A stretch of 64,000 nucleotides of DNA from Pseudobdellovibrio sp. (GTDB lineage: Bacteria > Bdellovibrionota > Bdellovibrionia > Bdellovibrionales > Bdellovibrionaceae), in NCBI GenBank assembly GCA_023701385.1, contig JAMPXC010000013.1, positions 1-64,000 on the forward strand, read 5' to 3'. The notes below the pieces were generated by a model, which had not been told where the DNA came from, searched no databases, and was given only the letters and a program-made list of their open reading frames with translations. Positions 54,025 to 62,225 of this stretch are shown one piece after another (position 1 is the first letter of the stretch; each line of letters begins with the position of its first letter). The position numbers and the translations under genes are program-made.

Positions 54025-54699
54025 TTATAATGGCAACCCTGGATAGTTTCTTTTTTCTTTGACGAAAGCCGTCTCTTCAACTGTGGCTCTACGATAATTA
54101 AACGACTTACTTTCGCTGGCTAATCCAAGCGGCGTAAATGGGTTATCTTCGTTTTTATAATGCAATAACCCCGTGTAAAAATCAAAACGATGAGCTCCCT
54201 TAATCGCGCCGCCTCTGTCGCGCACGATAAAAAAACCGTCATGCACTTCACCATTTGGAAGCTTTGTACCTTTAACTGATTCTACAAAAATAACTTCGCC
54301 TGCTTTATGAAAATTCATATCAGCGGCCACCGTGTAATAAGGATCCAAACAGATGTTACTGACACCTAAACCGTAAGGGCATTTTTCTTCAACTTCTTTA
54401 AATAGCGGCACACCCTGCTTATTCTGATCAACATAGTTAATCAGCTTTGTTTCTTTACCACCCACTAAAGCGCATGTGCCTTCGATCACGCAGGTTTTAT
54501 AATCTATAGCACAGACTCTTTTAATCACCTCACCTGTTGTTGAATAAAGGGTCTTTTTAACTGAGCAGTCCTGCTCAGTCAGGTCGATAGATTTTACGAA
54601 ATAGATCGTAGGATTTAGCTTTTTCTGGGCACAAGCCACCCCAGCTACGAAGGTCATTAAAATAAAAGTGAACAAAGTTTTTACAGTCTGTGTTTTCAT
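54025..54699 (-). CDS. Exported 3D-domain protein
   Basis: A 224-residue protein with a signal peptide (ending CAQKK) and a C-terminal 3D-type segment (FIVRDRGGAIKGAHRFDFYTG), the signature of the double-psi beta-barrel in MltA/RlpA-like proteins. Five or six cysteines in the middle part suggest disulfides. It may bind or cut peptidoglycan; a catalytic Asp is present in the DRGGAIKG motif (VRDRGG). Convergent with the FecR gene. Confidence 0.75.
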   Translation of the reverse strand: MKTQTVKTLFTFILMTFVAGVACAQKKLNPTIYFVKSIDLTEQDCSVKKTLYSTTGEVIKRVCAIDYKTCVIEGTCALVGGKETKLINYVDQNKQGVPLFKEVEEKCPYGLGVSNICLDPYYTVAADMNFHKAGEVIFVESVKGTKLPNGEVHDGFFIVRDRGGAIKGAHRFDFYTGLLHYKNEDNPFTPLGLASESKSFNYRRATVEETAFVKEKRNYPGLPL

Positions 54700-54880
54700 A
54701 CAATGACTATAGGTACAATAAGAAGACCAGACCTAAATCCCCTAATTTAGACCCTAAATTAAAAACTGTTACCAAATCTGTCACTAGGACCAGAATTGTT
54801 TCATTCAGCCCTGCCGTAAAATGACCGATAAAGTTTTGTTATTAGAAAAATTTACTAAGACAACAAAGGGAGACTTTTTA

Positions 54881-56395
54881 ATGAGACTGATCAAACTCAT
54901 CACCAGCTTTGCATTGCTATTCACATTTTCATGTCAATCACCATGGAAACAAGACGAAACAAGAACCGTGGCGCAATACGAACACGAAGACGAAGAGCAA
55001 AAACACGCCAACACTTTTGAAAAATTGATGCAAGCTCCGACCGACGCAGAAAGATCTCGTAATTTTGCGAACTACCTTGATCGCCAAAGAAGCTTCTACT
55101 ATGTGGCCCAACAGCTACTTTTTGACTTCGATGCCCGCTTAGATGTGATCTACAACAAAACACAAAATGGCGAACAATTAACTGACGAAGACATTAACGA
55201 ATTTCAAAAAATTCGCGCGCAAAACCTAATTGCTTGGGAATTCTCTGAGCGCAATCTTCATGAAATGTTAGACCTTTACTACTTAGCTTTAAAACATGCT
55301 AACACTGAAGATTCTCCTTATCAAAAATCAACTCAGTGGATGGTCGCTAACGTTAAAAAATGGATTGATGAAGGCTGGAAAAAAGGCGACAAATCAGCAA
55401 TCATGAACTTAGCGCAAAACTTACATGATGTGAACGAGCAGATCAAATCAGAGTTTTCAACCAAAGTAAAAGCGCCTTCATTTAAGTCTTATCTTAACCC
55501 GTCGCAGGCTGTTTTAACAGAAGCTTACGAACGTTCAAAGTGGCTTGTTGCTAACCGCCCAAAAACACACTTAGACTCTTTCATCGAGAAAGAATGGTCT
55601 GAATATTTACAAACTCGCGTGATCGAACCTGAGCAGGACTTTGTAAATACAAAAACGGATTTCTTAAAAAATGATTTTAAATTAAAAAAAGATTTTAATT
55701 TAAAAAACTTCACTACTCCGCGCACACCGCAGGCTTTAGATGAATTATATCCAAGTCCGGATGGAAAAGGTCATGTGACTGGTAACCGCTTCCCGATGGG
55801 AAAATGGGCGATGACTTTTGATGATGGTCCAAACCCAACTCATACTCAAGGCATGGTCAATAACTTAAAAAACAACGGCGTTCACGGCACATTCTTCTGG
55901 CAAACACAAAACGTCTTGAAATACCCGGCAATTCCGCAAACGACGAGCCCGTTATATTCACGCGCTTCGCACTCTTATACGCACGCTAACTTACCAAAAC
56001 AAAGTTCAGCTGGCTTAGATAAAGAGATCAACAGAGCCGTAACTGATTTCGCTAAAATCGTTGGCGAAAAACCAACGATGTTCCGCTGCCCGTATGGTGC
56101 CTGTGGCCCTTCTGGAAGTGCCATCAGACAAATGATTGCAAAAAACAACATGTTACACATCGCTTGGAACGTTGATACATTAGACTGGCAAGATAAAAAT
56201 CCAGAATCAATTTTTCAACGCACGAAAAAGCAAATTGATTCGCTTGGTCGCGGTATCGTTTTATTCCATGATATTCATCCACAATCTGTGATCGCGTCAG
56301 ATAAAGTGATCAAGTACTTAAAATCTAAGTATAAGGTGGAACCACTTCACAAATTGATTGAAGAATCCCGCGGTAAACCATACTATACACCGTAA
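54881..56395 (+). CDS. NodB-type polysaccharide deacetylase lipoprotein
   Basis: ATG 54881, behind GGGAG, gives a 504-residue lipoprotein (lipobox TFSC, Cys18). A helical N-terminal half (about 40-280) precedes a NodB domain with TFDDGPN, SHSYTHANL, RCPYGACGPSG, WNVDTLDWQ and VLFHDIHPQ, all catalytic or metal motifs intact. It deacetylates peptidoglycan or another polysaccharide; a role in self/prey wall marking is known for Bdellovibrio but only inferred here. The next gene starts 1 nt after its stop. Confidence 0.88.
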   Translation: MRLIKLITSFALLFTFSCQSPWKQDETRTVAQYEHEDEEQKHANTFEKLMQAPTDAERSRNFANYLDRQRSFYYVAQQLLFDFDARLDVIYNKTQNGEQLTDEDINEFQKIRAQNLIAWEFSERNLHEMLDLYYLALKHANTEDSPYQKSTQWMVANVKKWIDEGWKKGDKSAIMNLAQNLHDVNEQIKSEFSTKVKAPSFKSYLNPSQAVLTEAYERSKWLVANRPKTHLDSFIEKEWSEYLQTRVIEPEQDFVNTKTDFLKNDFKLKKDFNLKNFTTPRTPQALDELYPSPDGKGHVTGNRFPMGKWAMTFDDGPNPTHTQGMVNNLKNNGVHGTFFWQTQNVLKYPAIPQTTSPLYSRASHSYTHANLPKQSSAGLDKEINRAVTDFAKIVGEKPTMFRCPYGACGPSGSAIRQMIAKNNMLHIAWNVDTLDWQDKNPESIFQRTKKQIDSLGRGIVLFHDIHPQSVIASDKVIKYLKSKYKVEPLHKLIEESRGKPYYTP

Positions 56396-56396
56396 G

Positions 56397-56828
56397 ATGA
56401 AACTTACGGTTGTATTTACCCTATTAGCGATTTCTTTATTTTCTATTAACAGTCAGGCCAGAACGTTACAGTCTCTGGCCCAACTTTCAAATGCCCTACT
56501 GGTTTTAGCTGAACAAGCCACTCCCACTGCCGGCAGCAAAACGTGCAAACTCTCAAGCCAGCAGATCTCTGAAAAAAGCCAAACTCTTCACATGTTAATT
56601 GATGAAAAGTCACAAGCTTTAATTGAAGGTGATTTTAAAATCTTAGCGCAAAGAGCTGATACGTGCGATAAAGACTGCACCTGCGACATCTACGCCTACG
56701 CTTTAGAAAAGCGCGAACGCCCTATTCAAACAATCGCCGACAAAGCGACAAAGACACAAATGGAAGACCGCCAAAAGTGTATGGCTGCAATTAAAAACGT
56801 TTGTGCGCAAATCAAAGCCCTAAAATAG
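56397..56828 (+). CDS. Small exported protein coupled to the deacetylase
   Basis: ATG 56397 lies just after the deacetylase stop and gives 143 residues: signal peptide (LTVVFTLLAISLFSINSQA) and a helical mature part with six cysteines (SKTCKLS; DTCDKDCTCDIYAYA; KCMAA...VCAQ). Probably a disulfide-rich periplasmic partner of the deacetylase. No family recognised. Confidence 0.65.
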   Translation: MKLTVVFTLLAISLFSINSQARTLQSLAQLSNALLVLAEQATPTAGSKTCKLSSQQISEKSQTLHMLIDEKSQALIEGDFKILAQRADTCDKDCTCDIYAYALEKRERPIQTIADKATKTQMEDRQKCMAAIKNVCAQIKALK

Positions 56829-56846
56829 TTAGAGCCCAAAATAAAA

Positions 56847-56873
56847 AAAGCCCTGTGCATAACACAGAGCTTT
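56847..56873 (+). terminator. Weak terminator after the deacetylase operon
   Basis: An 11-bp stem with one mismatch (AAAGC-C-CTGTG with CACAG-A-GCTTT) and a 5-nt loop, 19 nt past the stop at 56828. Only a short T stretch follows. Confidence 0.5.
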
Positions 56874-56937
56874 ATCAATTATGAATTTAGTACGAGAATT
56901 GGAATATATTTAGGAAACCGAATCGCTATTTAAGCGA

Positions 56938-57366
56938 TTACATACATTGGTAACCTTGAGTTTGAGATTGCGAACCACCTGGGTAAGCAATTTGACCCGA
57001 GCAGTTTGTTTGCGCACAACTTACCCAGCATCCGCCATACTGTTGGAAAGTTTGCATTTGCATGTAGTCAGAAGAACATGCGTATTGTTGACCACGGATG
57101 AAAACGAATAAGCTAGAGTTTCCGTTACATTGTTGTGAGCCGTAACCATAACCATTGTTGTACTGTTGTTGACAGTAAGTTGTAGCAACAACTTGGCCAT
57201 TTTGGTTATTGATACATTGCCCGTTGGCACCGTATGTATAGATACCATTGTTATAGGCATAGTTTGTATTAGCGTTTGTATTCTTTTTCTTGTTATCACA
57301 AGACATCACAAACGATAATGTTGTTACTAACATCGCGATTTTTAACAGTGTTACTAATGTTTTCAT
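56938..57366 (-). CDS. Asn/Gln-rich lipoprotein
   Basis: A 142-residue lipoprotein with lipobox VMSC (Cys23), then a low-complexity Asn, Gln, Gly and Tyr-rich body (KKNTNANTNYAYNNGIY; QQQYNNGYGYGSQQ) with eight or more cysteines. Such composition is seen in surface proteins of Bdellovibrio relatives. Unknown function. No neighbouring partner. Confidence 0.7.
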   Translation of the reverse strand: MKTLVTLLKIAMLVTTLSFVMSCDNKKKNTNANTNYAYNNGIYTYGANGQCINNQNGQVVATTYCQQQYNNGYGYGSQQCNGNSSLFVFIRGQQYACSSDYMQMQTFQQYGGCWVSCAQTNCSGQIAYPGGSQSQTQGYQCM

Positions 57367-57549
57367 AATTGTTACTTCCTTTACAATTGATAGTTAAAGC
57401 AACCTAAAGGCCAACTTTTCATATTTCGCGTAAGCTATTGATATGCTGTAGGTTTTAAAAAATGATGTTTCACCATGAGACGCGCTCCAAAATCACAGAC
57501 CGCAAAATTGTTTTACACCCCATTAACTTGTGACATATATTTAAGACCA

Positions 57550-57798
57550 ATGAGCAACACGCAAGACCAATTAAAACACAAACCACCAAAACTAGCGCCT
57601 AAAGCGATCCTTAAGGACTTCTTACGCTCGTTTCTGGTTCCCACACTAGTTGGTAAGGCTTTTGTTTTATATTTCGGTATACGCCAAGCTGAATACCCTG
57701 GCGAAGGTTACGGTTACGGCTTAGCCGCCGCCATCTGCTTTACGGTGACCACGCTGTCACTGTTCGTCTGGAAATACAGACACTACGAAGATTTATAA
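57550..57798 (+). CDS. Small two-helix membrane protein
   Basis: ATG 57550 is preferred over 57475 because the extra 25 residues are poorly coding. The 82-residue protein has two hydrophobic segments (SFLVPTLVGKAFVLYFGI; YGLAAAICFTVTTLSLFVW) and a cytosolic N-terminus. No family recognised; the start is uncertain. Confidence 0.55.
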   Translation: MSNTQDQLKHKPPKLAPKAILKDFLRSFLVPTLVGKAFVLYFGIRQAEYPGEGYGYGLAAAICFTVTTLSLFVWKYRHYEDL

Positions 57799-57860
57799 CA
57801 TTATATATAGATGAAATTTCGATCGTCTCAATTTGATACGCAAGTTCAACATGAGGAAAA

Positions 57861-57913
57861 GGTAGGCCGTTACTTTCTGCAACACACTGCGTTTCAAAAA
57901 GTAACGGCCTACC
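57861..57913. repeat. Long perfect intergenic hairpin, REP/MITE-like
   Basis: A 16-bp perfect inverted repeat (57861-57876, GGTAGGCCGTTACTTT, with 57898-57913) and a 21-nt loop, in the intergenic space beside an ordinary terminator. Such long hairpins are typical of mobile palindromic elements; no second copy was found in this window. Confidence 0.5.
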
Positions 57914-57918
57914 AAATA

Positions 57919-57946
57919 AAAAAAGCCGGAAGGACCCGGCTTTTTT
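57919..57946 (-). terminator. Bidirectional terminator between convergent genes
   Basis: An 11-bp stem (AAAAAAGCCGG at 57919-57929 with 57936-57946), 6-nt loop and A/T tracts on both sides. It serves the protease gene ending at 57972 (minus) and possibly the small membrane protein gene (plus). Confidence 0.85.
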
Positions 57947-57971
57947 CGTTTTAAAATTTAATTTTAAAAAA

Positions 57972-58778
57972 CTATTCTTCAGTTGTCGTGGCCATTTTTT
58001 CTTTGATCCACTCAACTCCGTTGCTTACTTTTGAGTAAACACCGTATTTGTTAGCGCGAGCGCAACCTTCACCCCAGCTCACAACACCGATTAAAGTGTG
58101 TTTGCCGTCTTCACCGATAACAGCTAAAGGTCCACCAGAGTCACCTTGGCAAGAATCTTTACCACCAGTTTTGTAACCAGCGCATAGCATGCTGTCTTTG
58201 ATGTCGCCATCGTATGATTCTTTAGCGTTACAAGCTGTAGTGCTTACTAATGGAACCATAACTTTTTGTAACAAGTTAGGTAATGAGTAAGAACCTTCAC
58301 GAGTCGCACCCCAGCCAGCAGTCATAGACATGATTGGTGCTGCATCTGGATTTTCATCGATTGCGATTTCAGTTTCATTTAAACCGATTGGAGCAAAAGA
58401 TGAATTTTGCGATAATTTAATTAAAGCAAAGTCATTTTCCATAGTTTGAGAAGAGTACTTCTCATGAGCGATGATTTTAGCTGGTTTGATTTTTTCAACA
58501 CCGGCAGTATTTTTTTGATCTAACATACCGATCCAGATTTCATCGATAGATCCACCGCGAACGCAGTGAGCTGCAGTTAATACCCAATTTTGAGCGATTA
58601 AAGATCCGCCGCAAAAGTGGCCGTAGCTTTTTGAACGTAAAGAAACGATGTATGGAATCTCACCTTGTAGAGCATTCTCACCACCAACGATTTTTTGGTT
58701 TAATGTTGGTTTAGCGATAGCAATTGATGAAATTGCAAGCACTGCTGATACGATTAATGAATTAAGTGGTTTTAACAC
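57972..58778 (-). CDS. Trypsin-like serine protease (S1A), exported
   Basis: A 268-residue S1 protease with a signal peptide (ending AIAKP), an activation site KIVGG (residues 29-33) that suggests proenzyme processing, His71 in TAAHC, Asp116 in NDFALIKL and Ser214 in GDSGGP. Asp208, six residues before Ser214, indicates trypsin-like cleavage after Lys/Arg. Secreted trypsins are abundant in Bdellovibrio and probably digest prey protein (inference). A terminator follows. Confidence 0.93.
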   Translation of the reverse strand: MLKPLNSLIVSAVLAISSIAIAKPTLNQKIVGGENALQGEIPYIVSLRSKSYGHFCGGSLIAQNWVLTAAHCVRGGSIDEIWIGMLDQKNTAGVEKIKPAKIIAHEKYSSQTMENDFALIKLSQNSSFAPIGLNETEIAIDENPDAAPIMSMTAGWGATREGSYSLPNLLQKVMVPLVSTTACNAKESYDGDIKDSMLCAGYKTGGKDSCQGDSGGPLAVIGEDGKHTLIGVVSWGEGCARANKYGVYSKVSNGVEWIKEKMATTTEE

Positions 58779-58866
58779 AAACTCTCCCCTCTAATTGAGT
58801 TTAAACAAATCCGTTTGTTGTGGATCTAGCATTGTACGTTTGTTTAAAAATTTTAAGCGATTTTAC

Positions 58867-58910
58867 TGGTTCCATTATTAAACTAGGCGATGGTCTAGTT
58901 TTCTTGACCA
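58867..58910. promoter_or_regulatory. Two palindromic sites upstream of the trypsin-like gene
   Basis: TGGTTCCA (58867-58874), and TGGTC (58891-58895) with GACCA (58906-58910) as an inverted pair, 89-132 nt upstream of the protease start. TGGTTCCA recurs before the other protease gene. Regulator unknown. Confidence 0.35.
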
Positions 58911-59011
58911 AATGCTAGGTGAATTAAACGTAAGAGTGTGGAATTTTAGATAAAAACTAGCCCATTATCGCAAAGCGCGAGGCTTGTTTAAACTAAGAAT
59001 TAATTGTAATC

Positions 59012-59035
59012 GGCGCAGATAGACTACTGCGCCGC
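59012..59035 (-). terminator. Terminator-like hairpin overlapping the NADAR gene stop
   Basis: An 8-bp GC-rich stem (CGGCGCAG, 59012-59019 with 59028-59035) whose loop holds the TAG stop codon region of the preceding gene. Only an AT-rich tract, not a clean T run, follows on the minus strand. Confidence 0.45.
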
Positions 59036-59713
59036 TTTGTTTGATAGACCCGAACGGATCTTCATAAAAATATCGAAATATAAGTACGCAGGATCTGGAT
59101 TCGGCTGCTGTGTATGATCCGGCAAGAATTTTAAGTTACCTGTGCGTAATAATAAATTTTTGATCTCTGGATTTTGCAAGACCTTTTGTTCTGAAGCACG
59201 GTAGATAATATTGTAGTGTTCAACCTTACCCGTTTCAGTTTTGTATTCGATCTTTTTACCTTTATAGGTGATCCACTTAATACCTAACTGTTTCATGTTA
59301 GCATTAGCTGCATCACCAGCGGCTTTAGATTCAAAGCCTGACATTTTGTAAACTTGTTCGCGCGTGTAAGGCCAAACAACGTTCGGATCTTTCAAACGTT
59401 CGTCGTTTGGGCCTTCTGGATACTTCATTCCCTGCCAGAGCCCCTCAACGCTGGCGTAATGAATTCCATCCATTTCAAAATGAGCTTCAGATAAATTAGA
59501 GAAAATACCAAGTTCAGTGCGCTTAGAAAGAATAACTTCGCCTTTTGAACGATCAGCGGCTTGCGGAGTAATCTCCCAACCTTTTAATTCGCTTGGCGGA
59601 ATAAACACCCACCATTGATCAGGATAATTGTCGTTAACTTTTGAATCTTGTGCAGTCGCATGAATGCAACCACACAATAAAAGAACTGAAAGAAGGCGAA
59701 AGATATTTTTCAT
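59024..59713 (-). CDS. Exported NADAR-domain protein (YbiA-like)
   Basis: A 229-residue protein with a signal peptide that could be type I (cut near ATA-QD) or a weak lipobox (LCGC, Cys16). Residues 65-100 (GIFSNLSEAHFEMDGIHYAS, then VEGLWQGMKYPEG) and 180-195 (NPEIKNLLLRTGN) match the NADAR/YbiA N-glycosidase fold, including Glu90. NADAR enzymes release ADP-ribose from ADP-ribosylated targets and hydrolyse related N-glycosides, usually in the cytosol. The gene lies 20 bp after a secreted protease gene, in one operon. Confidence 0.7.
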   Translation of the reverse strand: MKNIFRLLSVLLLCGCIHATAQDSKVNDNYPDQWWVFIPPSELKGWEITPQAADRSKGEVILSKRTELGIFSNLSEAHFEMDGIHYASVEGLWQGMKYPEGPNDERLKDPNVVWPYTREQVYKMSGFESKAAGDAANANMKQLGIKWITYKGKKIEYKTETGKVEHYNIIYRASEQKVLQNPEIKNLLLRTGNLKFLPDHTQQPNPDPAYLYFDIFMKIRSGLSNKAAQ

Positions 59714-59733
59714 CGCTTAATCGCTTGATCTGA

Positions 59734-60489
59734 CTACTTGATATTTAATTGTTGGATAATTCTCTTCAACGGCGTGTCGTAGATGTACGTACCGTAATTT
59801 AAACCACCACCATTGCCATCTGCACGACCACCATCATGAATACCTACAACTTTTAAAGAGAAGTAGTTGATGATTGTTGCACCAGATGAACCTGGGTTTG
59901 TATCACAAATGTGGTGAATTAAAGCCGGATCGAAATCAGAGTCTTTAACTTTTTGGATTTTACAAGATTGTGACCAACGTAAAGGTAATTCTTCTGGATG
60001 AGAGAAGATCGTTACTTTTTCGCCAACTTTAGCGCGTTTGTATAAATCAGCTTTGATCGCCACTGGAGGAACTGGGCTAACTTTTAATAAAGCATAGTCC
60101 ATTTTCTCTGTTCTTTGCGCCATGATGATTTTTTCACATTTAGAAGTTAAGTAAGCTTCTTTACCTTCACGGTAACCCCATTGGATTTCATTTTCAGCGC
60201 CTGGGCAGTCTTGGTTTTCGATTGGTGTAGGACCAGCCCAAAAACAGTGACCCGCAGTCAATACATAACCATCACCGATGTGAGTTGCCGTACAACCCAT
60301 ACCTAATTTACCAAAGGCATCTACTAATTTTTTAAACTTAGCAGGTACATTTGTAGCTTCAGCGTTTACGGCGATAAGGTCATCTTTTCCAATGATTTTT
60401 TCGATATCGCTATCGGCTTTAACAGTTTGTGATCCCATCACGACTACTAAAGATAAAGCTGCTACTGATAACTTAATAAGTGCTTTCAT
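59734..60489 (-). CDS. Trypsin-fold serine protease (V8/S1-like), exported
   Basis: A 251-residue protein with a signal peptide (ending VKAD) and the triad His81 (LTAGHC), Asp131 (MDYALLKV) and Ser202 (NPGSSGATI), the glutamyl-endopeptidase-like S1B spacing. The activation site is not the classical IVGG. First gene of the operon with the exported NADAR protein. Potential target: prey proteins (inference). Confidence 0.87.
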   Translation of the reverse strand: MKALIKLSVAALSLVVVMGSQTVKADSDIEKIIGKDDLIAVNAEATNVPAKFKKLVDAFGKLGMGCTATHIGDGYVLTAGHCFWAGPTPIENQDCPGAENEIQWGYREGKEAYLTSKCEKIIMAQRTEKMDYALLKVSPVPPVAIKADLYKRAKVGEKVTIFSHPEELPLRWSQSCKIQKVKDSDFDPALIHHICDTNPGSSGATIINYFSLKVVGIHDGGRADGNGGGLNYGTYIYDTPLKRIIQQLNIK

Positions 60490-60522
60490 TTTTAACCCCC
60501 TTCGTGGGTGTAAGGTCTCCGG

Positions 60523-60562
60523 TGGTTCCAGAGACGCACTGGTTGTACCCAGATTGGAACCA
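60523..60562. promoter_or_regulatory. Inverted pair TGGTTCCA/TGGAACCA upstream of the protease gene
   Basis: TGGTTCCA (60523-60530) and TGGAACCA (60555-60562) are separated by 24 bp, 34-73 nt upstream of the protease ATG at 60489. The half-site is itself not palindromic but the pair forms a dyad. Candidate operator. Confidence 0.4.
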
Positions 60563-60681
60563 TCTGAAAAGTAAAAATTGCAGGTAAAATGAAGAAAACT
60601 GAATGTATCGACGCAATGAGTTGCGACGATTTACGCGGGTTAAATTTCTGAAATGTTCTTAATTATAGATCTGAAACGATC

Positions 60682-61374
60682 TTAACTCATATAAGTAGCT
60701 GAAAGCACGTAAGGAAAATCGAAATCTTTACAAATCTGCTCATTAAAAGTGATCTCCACCGCACGCAGTGCTAATGGGCCGAACGGCCACTGGCTGGGCT
60801 TTAGCGTAATTTTTGATCCGTACAATTGATCGCCGACAATCGGAAATCCGTGACGACTTAATTCTAATCTTAACTGATGAGCGCGGCCCGTGATGGGATA
60901 CATATCCCACTCGTTAAACTCCCCGCGATGACCTTGATAGATCGCTTTTGTTTCTGACGGATCACCGTGTGGAGATTCAAACGATCGGCGTTTACCGCGC
61001 AGGATTTTCATCTTCCAGCTAAACTCAGAACCTACGTTTAAATCTAATTTATCTTTGGCCGCCGGCACATCGGCTGGCCAATGAGAAAAATCTTGATTCA
61101 AAGTTAAAGCTTTATATTTCTTTTGCAGTAATTTTTTAGAAAACCAATCTTGTGAAGCTTTGTGCCCGCGCGAATTTTTCGCAAATAAAATTAAACCACT
61201 AACTTCTAGATCAAGTCGGTGCACCGGAAAAATTTGAATATTTTTTTGTTTTTGCAATTCCAAACCCAAACATGGGCGGTCACTTTTGTGACGATCAGGA
61301 ACGCTTAACACTCCTGCTGGCTTATCACAGGCGATAAAGTCGTTATTTTCAAAGATGACTTTGATGATCGACAT
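60682..61374 (-). CDS. RluA-family pseudouridine synthase
   Basis: A 230-residue RNA-modifying enzyme with the catalytic Asp55 in VHRLDLEVSG and motif TGRAHQLRLELSRHGFPIVGD. It converts uridine to pseudouridine in RNA; whether the target is rRNA or tRNA is not clear. It has no S4 domain. It starts with a one-base overlap of the rlmE stop, so it is in an operon with rlmE. Confidence 0.87.
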   Translation of the reverse strand: MSIIKVIFENNDFIACDKPAGVLSVPDRHKSDRPCLGLELQKQKNIQIFPVHRLDLEVSGLILFAKNSRGHKASQDWFSKKLLQKKYKALTLNQDFSHWPADVPAAKDKLDLNVGSEFSWKMKILRGKRRSFESPHGDPSETKAIYQGHRGEFNEWDMYPITGRAHQLRLELSRHGFPIVGDQLYGSKITLKPSQWPFGPLALRAVEITFNEQICKDFDFPYVLSATYMS

Positions 61375-61976
61375 TATTTTTTCTTTAAACCGACAAGAAA
61401 AATTTCTTTTGAAATCTTACGCGTAGAATCAGGCTTAACAGCTTCGAACTTTTGAAAATCTTTTTTGATCTCGTCACGTAATTTAGAAAAATCATCTGAG
61501 TGAAACAACTTACAAACAAAGTGCCCGTCTTTACGTAAAAACTTGCGAGCTACATTAAGAGCAATTTCACAAAGTTCATACGAACGAGCTTGGTCAGTAA
61601 AACGAATGCCCGTCGTTTTTGGCGCCATATCAGATAACACCACATCAAAGGGTTCGTTAAAGCCGTACTCTTTAAAAATTTCTTCAAGGTTAATATCGCG
61701 TAAATCGGCCTGAATAAATTTGGCATTACTCATGGTTTTTGCCAATTTTTCTGGAATTTCAGTTAAATCAGCCCCCAAAAGGCGACCGTTTGGACCAATC
61801 TTTTTTGAGCAGTACTGTGACCATGATCCAGGAGATGCTCCTAGATCTAAAATCTTTTGGCCCGGAGAAATAATTTTGAATTTTTGATCAATCTCTTCAA
61901 GTTTAAAAATCGAGCGCGCCACAAAGTTTTGCTCTTTAGCCTTTTTAAAATAGTGATCCTGTACCTTATAACTCAT
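61374..61976 (-). CDS. rlmE: 23S rRNA (Um2552) 2'-O-methyltransferase RlmE
   Basis: A 200-residue FtsJ/RrmJ methyltransferase. SAM site DLGASPGSWSQ; catalytic residues K25 (or neighbour), D116 in LSDMAPK, K156 and E191, in the spacing seen in E. coli RlmE. It methylates U2552 of 23S rRNA late in 50S assembly. Operon with the downstream pseudouridine synthase gene. Confidence 0.92.
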   Translation of the reverse strand: MSYKVQDHYFKKAKEQNFVARSIFKLEEIDQKFKIISPGQKILDLGASPGSWSQYCSKKIGPNGRLLGADLTEIPEKLAKTMSNAKFIQADLRDINLEEIFKEYGFNEPFDVVLSDMAPKTTGIRFTDQARSYELCEIALNVARKFLRKDGHFVCKLFHSDDFSKLRDEIKKDFQKFEAVKPDSTRKISKEIFLVGLKKK

Positions 61977-62036
61977 GGGGTTTTGATACCAATTCTTTAG
62001 ACTTATGTCACAGGTTCAATGTATAATGGCGATATT

Positions 62037-62225
62037 ATGGAACTTATCTGGATTCTTATTGGATTTTTTGCACTATGTACTATGGTTTTTATCGTGATCG
62101 CGATCTTTTTACCTGAATGGGTGGGAATCACTGGCAAAAAAGCCTTAGAAATTCAAAAACACCAGCACAGTGAGCCGTCTGAAGACAAATCTCAGACGAC
62201 TACGGAAACTAAGCCAAACGTTTAA
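62037..62225 (+). CDS. Small single-TM protein
   Basis: ATG 62037 gives 62 residues with one TM helix (LIWILIGFFALCTMVFIVIAIF) and a cytosolic Lys/Gln/Thr-rich tail; an earlier in-frame ATG at 62019 would add six residues. A TATAAT lies at 62022-62027, which argues for the later start. Its stop overlaps the convergent transporter gene by 4 nt. Unknown function. Confidence 0.55.
   Translation: MELIWILIGFFALCTMVFIVIAIFLPEWVGITGKKALEIQKHQHSEPSEDKSQTTTETKPNV

Noticed and set aside
60588-60650. Short plus-strand frame MKKTECIDAMSCDDLRGLNF
   Set aside because: Only 20 codons, no ribosome-binding site, and opposite in direction to the surrounding genes.
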